A stretch of DNA of 64,000 nt from Nematostella vectensis (GCF_932526225.1 NC_064047.1:12720460-12784459), one strand, 5' to 3'. Positions 22,444 to 32,914 are shown, counted from the first letter of the stretch. The notes: generated from the letters alone by a model not told the origin. Translations and numbers: made by a program.

Positions 22444-23550
22444 TCATTTTTTAAATCGTAGTTGCGTCGTAATTGGTTCCGCGATTACTTCGTTATACCT
22501 TGAGGTGACTGTGTTGACCCACGGACTATTGTTTTCTCGGTCTTCACTCAAAGGCTGCATCGCTGCCATCACACTCGCTCTGTCCATTTCTTCAGTGCAA
22601 CAGGTCATAAATTCTTCCGGCTCTAGTGGTAGTCTAGACAGCGTATCTGCGTCGATGTTCGTCCTCCCCGGGCGGTACTTGATAGTGAAGTTATAGTCCG
22701 CTAACTCCGCTACCCACCGGTGACCTGTTGCGTTAAGCTTAGCCGTGGTTAACATATAGGTCAATGGGTTGTTGTCTGTGTAGATTGTGAATGAAGGCGC
22801 ATAGCAAAGGTAGTCTCGAAACTTCTCCGTAATGGCCTATTTAAGAGCGAGGAACTGTAGCTTTCCTGCGTGGAGGTGATAGTTCCTCTCTGCGGCCGTT
22901 AATGTCCTTAAAGCATATCCCAGAACCCTGAGACCGAATGTTTGCTGCTGATAAAGTACGGCGCCGAGACCGTCTTTAGACGCGACAGTATGCAATATGA
23001 AAGGCTCTGGAAAGTCTGGAAAGGCCATAACAGGCGGGGATGCCAGCTGGGAGATCAGAAATTCAAGTTTCTGCTGGTGACACGGAAGCCAGTTAACTGG
23101 ATGCTTGTTGAATAGCTGGCTTGTGTTCTTACCTGACACAGACTTTCTTCTCTGGTACATCTGGTCCTGGACTTCCTCGGGGGGGTGACAGTAAGTCGTA
23201 CAGTGATTTGGCATGACGCGAGAAGTCCTTGATATACTGTCGATAATATCCAAGGAAACCCAGAATCTTTCTCAGCTCGCGCACAGTGGCTGGCCTTTTC
23301 TCTATCAGTGCATTGATAGCTGCTGTGTCCGCCGGATCCATACTATAACCACTTGTTGATATGATTATCCTAATGCTGATATGATTCTCCTAAGTATCTC
23401 ACCTTTCGCCTAAATAGTTCGCATTTAGACGGTTTTAGTTGATACCGTGCTCCTTAAGGTTAATTAATACCTGCTTTATATCAGCCAAATGATCGGAAAA
23501 CGTCTTTCTATATACCAATACATCGTCCAGGCATTCTGATTCTATTTCTT
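22444..23550 (-). pseudogene. Gypsy RT C-terminus and RNase H
   Basis: From right to left: RT YLDD-type box and thumb (DDVLVYRKTFSDHLAD at about 23500), FLGYYRQYIKDFS (23129-23341), the RNase H region with LHTVASKDGLGAVLYQQ and YALRTLTAAERNY (22837-23253), and KYRPGRTNIDADTLSRLP (22444-22764). In LHTVASKDGLGAVL the position that usually carries the first Asp of RNase H (TDAS) is Val. The blocks lie in more than one frame. Confidence 0.83.
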
Positions 23551-23880
23551 GGGATGCCAATAATACTTTCTGTCTCAGATCAAGCAGTCTGACAAGAAAA
23601 TCTTGAGGGGACTAACTAGAGGCTTGGACGGCTGTTGTCAGCTGTGAATACAGCTCGGTGGCACTTTTCTCCTGGTAATGTGCCCTCAACATTCTTCTTG
23701 TCTGGACTAAATTCAAACCCTGCTTGCCCTCCAGATAGCTTCTCAAATTAAGACCTGGGTTAATTGCTTTTCTGACAGCTCCCATAATTTCTTTCTCAGT
23801 ATACCCATTACTTGCGCCTGCTTTAATTTGATGTACTAGACTTGAAAAGCTGATGTGTTTTTTTTTTAGCCAATCTGACC
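23550..23880 (-). pseudogene. Retroelement gag-like fragment
   Basis: The minus-strand translation contains GYTEKEIMGAVRKAINPG, LRSYLEGKQGL, LRAHYQEKSATELYSQL and SPQDFLVRLLDLRQKVLLA, in the order seen in gag proteins of animal LTR elements (capsid C-terminal region). It joins the RT segment without the intervening protease. Confidence 0.7.
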
Positions 23881-23968
23881 GGCAATCTTAAACTCTCTTC
23901 GCATAGAAAACTGAGGCTTTGATTCAACAAATTCTTCACTGCTTCCAAAATAGTCTGTAGTTTATCAA

Positions 23969-24057
23969 CGTGTTTGATCGTTCGATTCCTGTACGATTAT
24001 GCGGGGCTTAGCACTGTTTTGCTCTAGTTTTATCAGGTTACAGAGTTAATTAATATA
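23969..24057 (-). repeat. BEL/Pao LTR fragment (element 2 family)
   Basis: About 88 bases match 61137-61215 (GTTTGATCGTT, GTACGAT, ATGCGGGGCTTAGCACTG, TTTTATCAGGTT, CAGAGTTAATTA) with several differences. An isolated piece of the same LTR that closes the BEL element in units A and B. Confidence 0.8.
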
Positions 24058-24920
24058 TAGATTTAGGCACTGCCTAAAAGCGGAGCCAGCATGACTTTTT
24101 TTCAGCATAAACTTGTGTTCCCTGCACTTTCATTATGCATCATGTTCCTCCGCCCACAAAAACGGCACAATATGTTAAACATATAAAGATTGCATGTTCT
24201 ATAAATACTGCAATTTTTATTAAAAGGTGTCCTCCTAGGGAATAAAAGCATTTATTGACATTACTAAGGATATCATTAACTAAACTATAATTGATAGACA
24301 ACTGATACAGCAAAATTAGCAAAAAAACGAGGATCAATTATAAAAGTTCCTCACAAAAAACTTGGTGCTATTTTATTTTCTTCAAAATTAAAAACAATAA
24401 ACAAATACATATCAAATTCCTATACATTAAGTATATCAGCAAATCACACTATCATAGTGGATTTGAGGTAAAAGTACTCATTCCCTGCCTGTACTGTCCC
24501 AATTCCTTTTACTTCTTTAAATTACTTTACTTAACTTGCAAAGATAGGGCTTTATCATTTTTTTATTCTTGAGTAAGTTTTAAAGTAAGCAAATATTAGA
24601 AAAATATCTTTAACCTTCTCTCTTATGCTTTAAAATGTAACTTTGCTAAGGGTGAATTAAAAGCTAAAACATTATAAGAATAGGAACATCCACAAAATAT
24701 TTAATGCATTCTTCGCTTCCCTTACGTGAATGCTTGTGTTAGTTAATTTACCTTCACACAATTGATAATACTTTGCTAAAATAGTATATTAGTGTTAATG
24801 TAATGTTATTTACCTAGAAGTAACGTAAAGTAAACACTTAAGGATACAGTAGACCCGGGCGGTAATTACCCCGATCGTCCCGGCAAAACGCGCTTAATTT
24901 TAAGTGCTTCTGTCTGGTCC
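24058..24920. other. AT-rich spacer upstream of the BEN-like gene
   Basis: No repeat structure or coding similarity recognised. The 5' exons and promoter of the gene at 24924 might lie here. A GC-richer patch at 24850-24895 precedes the first recognised exon. Confidence 0.35.
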
Positions 24921-24923
24921 AAA

Positions 24924-25813
24924 GTGCTTAAACTTAAACAAGAGGTAAAAAACCTGAAAAGAAAACTCAAGGTGAGTTTACACCGTGTGATTATGCTGAA
25001 GTTGCAATACTTATGGCAAAAACGAAATGGTTGTTGTTGGTTAAACGGCGGCTTCGATATTCTGAATCCACTCCCTGGATATGAGGAATTTGGCTCTCAA
25101 ACATAGGAAATATTTAGGCACAAATTCAAATTATGTCATTCGGTACTTTTCTCCTGCCCGGCCTGGATTTTATGATTTTGGTAATTATGTATCATATATT
25201 AGTAGCCGAATGCAGTGAATATATGGATTTTTTAAAGGCTGTGACTGTGCAGTTTTTGCACATTGTAATAGTCCTCTCCGCTGTTATCACATAAAGAATA
25301 TTAAGTGTTCTTTTTTGTATTTTTTATAGGTTTACAAAGATGTTCCTGCAGAGGATCAGCCCAGTCCAGTGGTACGTTTCGATAAAACATCAAACAAACA
25401 ATAGGACCGGAACAGAGAACTCGTATAGACTATATACATGCCTGATTGCTCATACACTGATTTTAGTTGTTTTCAATTAATTGTTCAATTTATTATTTAC
25501 AGTCACAACAAAAGCAGAAAATTAAATATCTGTCAAAGCCCCTGGAAGGGGTAAAGAGGCTCCTGTCAGACCTCTTTACCGAAGAAGAGCTCATGCGGTG
25601 CACACTGAGGGGGAAGGGAAGGTCCAGAGGGATGCCCTGGACCAGCAACAAGATGCAGATAATTTATGGTAAGTCCCAACAGTGCGAGAAATGCAGAAAG
25701 GTATCACTTACTTAACTGCAACTACCATTATTTTTGCAGGTGCAATGAGGGGAAATTACGGAATGACTGATGAGAAAATGGACCAGCTGATTAGAAATCA
25801 GCAAAATCCTTAA
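24924..25813 (+). CDS. Small spliced gene end, BEN-domain-like (partial)
   Basis: Four exons join with consistent phases: up to 24971 (donor GTGAGT, phase 0), 25330-25371 (donor GTACGT, phase 0), 25503-25668 (donor GTAAGT, phase 1) and 25740-25813 ending in TAA. The joined C-terminus begins with a Lys-rich, coiled-coil-like segment and contains LLSDLFTEEELMRC followed by KMDQLIRNQQNP. This resembles a BEN DNA-binding domain pattern (LF..EEL ... terminal helix), which I assign only tentatively. No ATG is seen, so 5' exons are missing or not recognised. Unit B has no counterpart. It may be a retained gene or part of a transposon. Confidence 0.6.
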
Positions 25814-25996
25814 AAGACAAAACCAAAAAATTCCTTAAGTAAAGCTAAGTGAAATGTCCATTGTTGGTGTAAAATGTTCGCTTTAGTAGGTTTTTTAATC
25901 ATAGAGATTTTTTAGCTTGCCTTGCACTTTTTGTTGTATACCAACTTTTTGTCGAATTTGGTTTTGTCTTTTAACGATTTTTGCTGATTTCTATAA
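25791..25996. repeat. Inverted repeat at the 3' end of the BEN-like gene
   Basis: About 35 bp spanning the stop codon (AGAAATCAGCAAAATCCTTA and onward) returns inverted at 25960-25996 with one or two changes, separated by about 130 bp. The last codons of the gene thus sit in one arm of a foldback. Confidence 0.75.
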
Positions 25997-26312
25997 CGTT
26001 ATAGAAGTCACTGTTCACGTTGTATCCGAAAATTATAAAGTTGATTATCAAATTTTGAGATAATTGTAAATTTGTTCTGTATTCTAAAAATAAAATTATT
26101 TGCTGGAAAATATTGCTAGCTATTTGTAATAAATTACCGGATATCCAAGAAAAGCGTATAATATTCTGCAAAATGACAATATGTCAATAACAATAACCTC
26201 AATTTCCTTCAATTCCGAAAAATCTAATAATATCCGATTATGCATTCGCTAAAATCAAAGAAAATTAAAGATTAAAAATTAAAAATTAAAAATTAAAAAT
26301 GACAATGACAAC

Positions 26313-26430
26313 ACTCCACTCCAGCGATTTATAAGGTACCCGGGGATCTTCTGAACCAGCCTCTTGTTCTCTTCTGGGTCGTTGAGCACGTTCAGAAATT
26401 GTGCGGCTGACATGGCTGGCTCGCTTGTTT
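26313..26430 (-). repeat. Captured BEL gag fragment
   Basis: About 117 bp identical or nearly so to 30240-30353 (and 59955-60071 in unit B), part of BEL element 2 gag including the complement of a SAAQFLNVLNDPEENK-type segment. It is bordered on both sides by the low-complexity AAAATTAAAAATTA sequence, not by BEL sequence. Confidence 0.88.
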
Positions 26431-26455
26431 AATTTTAAAACTTTAAAATGATTAA

Positions 26456-27049
26456 AAATTAAAATCAAAGAAAATCCAAAATTGTCAAAGAATATCGTTC
26501 TTTATCGCAAAAGGAAAAACGCTTCTATGCATTCCCTGTCACATTAATGCATATTCCAAAAAATCGCATTATATCCAATTGGATATTCCAGAATATCGTA
26601 GAAAATCCTGTTTAAAGTAAGTCTATGCCTTTTGAGATATCCTAGAATATCCTGGAATACAATACACCAAAAACTGGAAATCGACTCTGCCAAAAAATCT
26701 GAGAGACATGACAGGACGTATGAAAAAGATATTGATGCTTATCAGTAGGCTTACTATACAGATCTGTAGATATTAACCCATCCCTAAGAGTAAGTGAAAC
26801 ATCCAAAAAATTTACCTGACAATGGACCAAAAAAGTTTTTGGTGTATTGTATTCCAGGATATTCTAGGATATCTCAAAAGGCATAGACTTACTTTAAACA
26901 GGATTTTCTACGATATTCTGGAATATCCAATTGGATATAATGCGATTTTTTGGAATATGCATTAATGTGACAGAATGCATAGAAGCGTTTTTCCTTTTGC
27001 GATAAAGAACGATATTCTTTGACAATTTTGGATTTTCTTTGATTTTAAT
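26456..27049. mobile_element. Penelope-like foldback with RT fragment in the loop
   Basis: Two arms of about 215 bp (26456-26675 and 26834-27049) are inverted copies of each other with a few differences. The 150-bp loop read on the minus strand (26690-26830) encodes VNFLDVSLTLRDG and YSKPTDKHQYLFHTSCH, a signature of Penelope-like RT. Immediately after it, in the same direction, comes a GGCAGAGTCGATTTCCAG head that also occurs at 29826 and 30058. The inverted arms fit the odd terminal repeats known for Penelope-like elements. Confidence 0.75.
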
Positions 27050-27128
27050 GGACAATGATTTTATAGTTCTATAACTTTAACGATTTTTAATTAAATCACA
27101 CATTACACTTCCCGTTATTTAGTTATTA

Positions 27129-29820
27129 CACTGTTAGTTTCAGGGAGTTATTTTTACTCCACTCAGAGAGTAAAAACTACTCTTTGCGGTGGAGTACTTT
27201 TAAAGGAGTAATTTGAACTCCTTTATTGGAGTAAAAACTACTCCACTGAGGAGTAATTTTTTTGTTTACTCCCTTAACGGAGTAAGTTTTACTCTGCTGA
27301 GAATTAGTATCGAATGTTTATTAAAAAAAGAGTAATTTTCACTCTTGTTGGTCAAATAATGGAGTAAAAAGTACTCTTTTCTGGGAGTAATTTTAGCAGA
27401 GTGAAAACTACTCCAACTATCTGAAGTGAAAAGAGTTATTTTAACTCCAGATGGTCAAGAAATGGAGTAAAAAAGTACTCCTTTTAGGGGGTAGGTTTTG
27501 AAGAGTAAAAACTACTCCAGCCATCTCGTGTTGAAAGAGTAGTTTTTACTCCAGCTGTATCTTTTTAGAGCAGTAACAAACCACTCCAAATATATAAAAT
27601 AAAGGGAGTTGTTTTTTTACTCTGAATTAGCTGAATTTAAGAAGGAAAACGATAGTCTTTATTATATAAGACAAAAGATAAAAATAATAATTTATCGTAT
27701 CTATTGGTATTGAGACAAAAAACTCTACCCTGTGCCTAGGAGTTTCCTAAGATATCCTAAGTTCGATCAAAACAACAAAATATGATTAAACTTCCTAAAA
27801 ATTCCTAGGATTTCCTAGTATAAGCAGTAGACCAGAAAATGGAAATAATTTGGATAAGAAAATCTTAGGAAGAAGATTTGAAGTTCTACAATTTAGGAAC
27901 TCTTAGGAAATTCTTAGAAAATCCTAAAAGAACATTTTCAATACAAGAACAGGCCTCACCATACTTGCATATATTGTCAGCTATACTACAACAATAAGAA
28001 ATGTAATCAAAGACAGGCTTGGACTCGAACATGAGTTTTATGTGGTGTACTTTCAAAATTCGCTCAGAATAATTAGTACTGCATTTAAAAGAAAGATAGG
28101 TAGGGTGATAATTGTATAAAATTCTTAGATCCGATTTGAACATTATAAAATCATATATATTGTTTCTAATAGAAATGCTACTTGAGATTATAAAAAAAAA
28201 CAAGTCCCGCTTTGCAGATAGAAGACGGCTCACCAGGGCTCGTAAAACCAAAATGTACCGGGCGTCCCTCGCTTTAGTGGCCGAGAGGGGCTTGGGCCCA
28301 AGGCGCAAAATCATAACGGTCGAACGGAATCCATTATCATAACCTCCAAACAGATAGCCGTTTATTCCCGTCTTTTCTACGCGTAATCCACCTTTTTTGA
28401 GGATTTGATGGCAGAACATGGATTGAAGTTAAAGGTTAGTGTGTAATGGGCTTTATAATGTGATAGGTTCAATACTAAATGTGATTTTTGCGACCAACTT
28501 CAGCATCAAATCATCGTTCGTGAGCGGATTTCTCGAACTAGACTGATATGTTTTGTGATTCTTTGTTATCTTCCAAAGCAATACTACCTTCTTATGTGTT
28601 TCTCTTATTATCTTCGCAGGACATTATGATAGAGATAGTAAAATGTGCTCGAGTTGAAAGCCAGAAAAGAAAGAAGTTTGAGGTATAAGGAATGTGTCAA
28701 TGCGTAAATCGCAAGAAACGAATAAAAACTTTGTAAACTTAAGTTATTCACTAATCACTGTACTTACATCTAAAGCGCCTATGCTTTATAAACTGTTACT
28801 TGAAGCACAAAATTGAATAACTTAGCTTAGTAAAAACCTAGTAATCAGTCTTGCACCTAAAATTTGTCCAGATATTTATTTTGAATATCTAATGTTACTG
28901 TAGTTGGTTTTTGTCCGTATACTCTGATCACAGTAAACCCTGCATATGAAGAACCTAGTTATCTTTTCAAGCTAGCCTACCAGGTTCAAATTTAAATGGT
29001 GCATATAGAGGCATTAGGCTTCTAGCTTCTTATCTGAATATACAAAGATGGAGGAGGAGGCAGTTCTTTTGGAAAACCGTAATGACGCCAAAAAGGGTAA
29101 TGTTCAAGAGCTGTTAAAGTTGTTATAGAAAAATAATATTGTGTTATGTTTGTTTCAGCTTTGTTATGTTGGGACACTTGTTAGTAATTTTGTCCAGGAT
29201 ACCTTATGTCAAATGACTATTATTTTTCAAACATTTTTTCAACTTATATTTTTGTTATTTTTTAAACTGAATTGTTTAATTAAATGATTTGTCAAATTCA
29301 TAATAACGTCTTTTCCTTGGTGTTTCTAAATTACTCTACTTTCTCCAGTATTAACCCCTGAAGTAGGTGGAGTTTAAACGGCCATTTTGTAAAAACAGGG
29401 GGTTGAAATCATCCCTTTAGTTACCCAATTAGTAGGGGGAAATAACAAAATAGGGAGTAAAAATTGACTCCCATTTTCAGGGTGAATTGTACTCTTTTAA
29501 TGGAGTAACTACAAGCAACCTAGTAAATTACTCCACTTAGCTACCCCCTAAAGTGGGTAAAATCTACTCCCCTGAGAGAGTAGGAAAAAAAGGAGTAAAA
29601 AATAACTCCATTTTGAGGGTAAATTGTACCCCTTCAATGGAGTAATAGCAAGCAACCTAGTAAATCACTCCCTTTAGTTACTCCCCTACAGGGGTAAAAT
29701 CTACTCCCTTGAGAGAGTAGAAAAAAGGGAGTAAAAAATTACTCCAAAAAGGGAGTCATTTTGTACCTCGGTTTTTTACTCCCCTTTTGGAGTTAAAACT
29801 ACTCTCTGAAACTAACAGTG
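27129..29820. mobile_element. CACTA-like DNA element with subterminal repeats, probably non-autonomous
   Basis: It starts CACTGTTAGTTTCAG and ends CTGAAACTAACAGTG, perfect 15-bp inverted termini, flanked by TA on both sides (27127-27128 and 29821-29822). Both ends (27145-27620 and about 29335-29800) are packed with short palindromes of the GGAGTAAAAACTACTCC type. CACTG termini, a 2-bp duplication and subterminal repeats fit the CACTA/EnSpm group. No transposase recognised; the interior (27886-29100) has short frames and exon-like pieces. A Tc1-like or other TA-targeting element is the alternative. Confidence 0.68.
28112..29090 (+). other. Possible exon fragments inside the CACTA-like element
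   Basis: Short coding-like stretches with splice-like edges: a piece ending GLKLK before GTTAGT at 28434; 28620-28682 between TCTTCGCAG and GTATAA, giving DIMIEIVKCARVES; and one beginning at ATG 29048 (MEEEAVLLENRN) up to a GTAATG. The GC-richer patch 28200-28345 is exon-like too. No domain recognised and phases were not fully testable, so these may be captured host exons or chance. Confidence 0.25.
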
Positions 29821-29825
29821 TAGAT

Positions 29826-30058
29826 GGCAGAGTCGATTTCCAGTTTTTGGTGTATTGTATTTATTGTTCTGGTACGAGATCGCGACAGTTTGGGCTTTTT
29901 GATTCTACTAGAATATCCTGGAATATCGGTCCAAATTTACCGTGAAAATTCACACCTTGTATCTAGAATATCCTAGGAAATCGCAGGATGTTTTAAGATG
30001 AATATCGTGATATATTCAAGATAATACAATACACCAAAAACTGGAAATCGACTCTGCC
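29826..30058. mobile_element. Pair of Penelope-like heads in opposite orientation
   Basis: Plus-strand copy from about 29826 and minus-strand copy ending at 30058 share the same 36-base head starting GGCAGAGTCGATTTCCAG and ending GTATTGTATT, then diverge. Between them is AT-rich sequence with GAATATCCTGGAATATC-type repeats. Confidence 0.7.
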
Positions 30059-30094
30059 AAATTTTCGTCTTTAATAAGACTTCTTCAGGGCAGA
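30053..30094 (-). ncRNA. Candidate hammerhead ribozyme of a Penelope-like element
   Basis: On the minus strand: stem I strand TCTGCC, core CTGAAGA (fits CUGANGA), stem II GTCTT-ATTA-AAGAC, GAAA, a very short AATTT in place of stem III, then GGCAGA closing stem I. All invariant core blocks are present in order. Stem III is almost absent; its palindromic AATT would allow only a dimeric form. Penelope-like elements are known to carry such minimal hammerheads, and the other copies here begin exactly at GGCAGA, the expected cleavage point. Confidence 0.6.
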
Positions 30095-30129
30095 CAGTGA
30101 GATATTCAAGGATATTACAGAAAGTCTTG

Positions 30130-31521
30130 GAATATCCCAGTTTCATTTCGCACGGGATGGTGCCGCGAGAGAAGGAAGCATCGAGGGTCTCGTCTTATGG
30201 CCTCTTTCCTCATCAGTCGTAAGCCACCTTCGACCACTTTACTCCAGCGATTTATAAGGTACCCGGGGATCTTCTGAACCAGCCTCTTGTTCTCTTCTGG
30301 GTCGTTGAGCACGTTCAGAAATTGTGCGGCTGACATGGCTGGCTCGCTTGTTCTAGGAAGTCTGAAAACTTCCGTAGGCTGACGCCGCCGTTCGCCTGCA
30401 CTCTTGGCCACTCGTGTAATCTATGTCGATATGGGTCGGCCAGAAAGTACGGGTTGCCATAGCAGCGAGTGAGCACTTCCTTTGCTCGATCGCTAGACGA
30501 TGGTGTACATTGCGTTATAAAACCCGAAGTCGCTTCCTTTAAGCTAATCGCCGGCCGTATATCTTCCGCAGTACAAACGTTAATCCGCGTTACTAGACTG
30601 ACGCTCTACAATGTTCTCAAAAGCCCTTAGACACCACGGAAACTCTAATTGGTTCCCCTTAAAGATCTTTGGCTCGGGAAGAGGGAGCCTGTGGCACGAG
30701 TTTCGCTCTGCGAGGAGGTCAGCTAAACGTGTTATCGGATCAGTGTTCTCTGCGGGAGGGACAGTATTGCTCGATAGAGGTACACGAGAATCGGTTTGTG
30801 ATAGAGGTAGAAGGGGTCTTTTCGAATTATGGGGAACCCTTGGCTCGGATTTAACTTGATTTGCGGGGTGATCGGAATTCGGGTTGGATAAATCGAGCGT
30901 TTTTGTACTGCCGGAAATAGAACGTCGCTGTTCCTCTAAATAATCATGTAAGCGGTCGGCGGCGTTCCCCGTAATCTGCTCGGGATTCTGTGCTTCGCTT
31001 TCGACTTTCTCGATAGCCTGAAGTTCGGCTCTTGTCGCTGCTAACTCTTTGAGTATTTCGATTTGTTTGAGTTCTTTCGTTTTCCCCCATTTAAACATCG
31101 AGAAATTTAAGTTCATTGTCTAATCTAGCTGCTTTAGCGGCGATATCCGCTCGGTAATTTAGAGACCCATTGCAGGTGCGCGTCTCGATGTGCGGCTTGC
31201 CCTTGACCGGTGGAACCCAGCAATGCTCGCCGCCTTGCGAGACGACATTTCGATGGCCACAAGTTTTTAGTGTAATGGATTTCCCTTCCGGTCGCCTTCA
31301 CTGGTACAACACATGACACGACACCGACTTGAAGCCAATTTGCCTTTTCTATAACTTTATTGTCTGTATTACACCGTAAAAACTTGATCCGGCTATATCA
31401 GGGGAAATCGTCGTGCGCGTGTTTGATCGTTTGATTCGTGTACGATATGCGGGGCTTAGCACTGCCTGGCTCTAATTTTATCAGGTTCAGAGTTAATTAT
31501 TATCTAGTACTGTTCGCTACA
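30130..31521 (-). mobile_element. BEL/Pao element 2, gag and LTR only (unit A)
   Basis: Matches 59870-61236 of unit B. Contains gag (30150-31116) and upstream leader/LTR ending at TGTTCGCTACA, 31521. Pol is absent: the sequence left of about 30130 is Penelope-derived. The LTR border on the minus strand would read TGTAGCGAACAG. Confidence 0.82.
30150..31116 (-). pseudogene. BEL/Pao gag fragment (unit A)
   Basis: Starts at the minus-strand ATG at 31116 (MNLNFSMFKWGKTK), followed by a Glu/Lys-rich coiled-coil-like stretch and the PLPEPKIFKGNQLEFPWCLRAFE block typical of BEL gag (DUF1759-type). Continues in another frame with SAAQFLNVLNDPEENKRLVQK at about 30330 and ends at 30130. Frame breaks near 30580 and truncation make it non-functional. 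Confidence 0.8.
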
Positions 31522-31687
31522 TTACTGCTAATTTTCCCTTCTTTTCAGGTTTTTAGATGGTCAATTCGTTACACAGTTCAGTTAATTTCTCTTCGCTCAA
31601 AGAGCACAGTTTAAGTTTCACCGTGATTTCTATTTCTTTTGCCATAACGCTTCTTACTCACCTAAATCACGCTCGTGGTCGCCAATA

Positions 31688-31859
31688 TGTAACACCCGCG
31701 ATTCCTTGTGTTATTCCAGTTATTTATTTAATAATCCAACTCACAAAAGTCTACTTTTTCCGATCTAGAAACTCACATGGGAAAATCGCCCCACAATGCA
31801 TTTCAAACAGGTCGATCCAGGGGCGCGCGGCCGAAACCGCAACAGGTGGCCCCTTCACA
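31688..31859 (+). mobile_element. Possible solo LTR, unit A only in part
   Basis: Starts TGTAACACCCGCG and ends CCCCTTCACA, giving TG...CA borders, about 172 bp. Unit B lacks about 130 bp of it (31666-31796 equivalent). No clear target duplication, so this could instead be unrelated sequence. The TGTAACACCCGC start also occurs at 19991 and 54808. Confidence 0.35.
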
Positions 31860-32914
31860 TATTGTTTAAACTAACGTATTTTGAAGTCAAATAGAGTGGG
31901 CTATAGCTATAAAATATCAAGACATGAAATTAGAACATTTTTTATCAAGATCAACAACACTACAAAGACAACACGATTCTCTAGTTGTTTATTGAAATTG
32001 TCCCATAAAAATCAATACTGTCCAACACTGTCTCACATTGGCCGTTTGTCATTTGGAATGGCCATTTGTCAAGCGCTAGTGGCAAATGGCCAAATGGTAA
32101 TATATTGCAGTAGGATGTGGCTTTCAGGGGGAGGGATGGTCCTATAAATCAATAACATTACAGTTTTTCTAGCACTGCAAGTATCTGATAGCACGGAGAT
32201 CAATACATAAAAGTCATTTAGCACTGCATGTTTCTGGGCTAAGGGACAAAGCTATGGCAACAGTTATGAAAATTAAGAGGGAGGGGTGGTCCACGGATGT
32301 CCTTTTCAACCGTGCTGTTTCGAGATGCGAAATTCGCAACCACAAATATTATTGATGCATGCGTTGCCTCGTTTTTTTAAGAATGCCTTTTTCTTCAAAC
32401 CGTCTATACACTGTCTATATGCACAAGCAGTCACTTCTTTGCCAGTTGTCTAGGTGCGATAGCTTGTAAAAGTGCCTGGAACAGTATAAAGGTTTGAAAG
32501 GTTATACTAAACAACCTATTTCAATCGTGCTGTTTCGACGTGCGAACAAAACAACAACAAATAATATTGATTTGTTACCTCGTTTTGTTTTACCTCGTTT
32601 TTAAGAATGTCATTTTGTTCAAACCTTCTATGTGAAAATTTTTGAAATGACAAGTGAAAATGATATTGTTGTGTTGCCTCGTTTTTTTAGAATGTCCTTT
32701 TGAACCATGCTGTTTCGCGAATCAAAAGACACAACATATAACATATTAAGGCGTTGCTTCGTTTGTATTATTTTTTATCAAACCGTCCTTATGTACTAAT
32801 GGAAATCGTAGTTTGGATCATAAATATTTCCCGGTATAGGTGTGACGGCTCTTAAACGTGCCTAGAACAATAACTAGGAAATACTAATAAGTCGCGGCCA
32901 ACAAAACGGCGGAG
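31860..32914. repeat. Right end of unit A: inverted motif and degenerate repeats
   Basis: Holds the inverted partner of 5512-5591 (32020-32100), about 1.3 units of the 50-bp satellite (32165-32235), and diverged repeats from 32310 on: GTGCTGTTTCGA at 32313 and 32527 with a third at about 32708, each followed by a TTGCCTCGTTTTT-type block and CAAACCGTC. A related GGAACAATAACTAGGAAATACT block at about 32865 recurs across the unit border near 33187. No gene. Confidence 0.7.

Larger units (their letters stand above)
21938..23880 (-). mobile_element. Ty3/Gypsy retrotransposon remnant with internal deletion
   Basis: On the minus strand the order is a gag-like piece (about 23560-23880), the end of RT from the YLDD-type box (about 23400-23550), the RT/RNase H region (22837-23341), the LSRLP motif that ends RNase H (22444-22764) and part of the integrase core (21938-22195). 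Most of RT, the protease and the end of the integrase are missing. Gag is fused directly to the RT DDVLVYRK box near 23545. Multiple frame breaks. Confidence 0.85.
2906..32914 (+). repeat. Tandem segmental duplication, unit A (about 30.0 kb)
   Basis: The unit starts at ACTACCTAAATGG, which recurs at 32915 and 63178. Long stretches match unit B in the same order and orientation: RING exon 8896 with 37970 (offset 29074), exon 2 9576 with 38651, TLDc exon 13183 with 43566, 77-bp satellite end 19344 with 54343, gag start 31116 with 60831. The changing offset records private insertions and deletions. Unit A alone carries about 20555-30130, and it lacks the last TLDc exon and the hAT transposon. 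Confidence 0.93.

Noticed and set aside
27886-28419. 177-codon minus-strand frame in the CACTA-like element
   Set aside because: No recognisable domain, AT-driven composition in its second half, and it overlaps exon-like plus-strand pieces; not enough support to call a gene.
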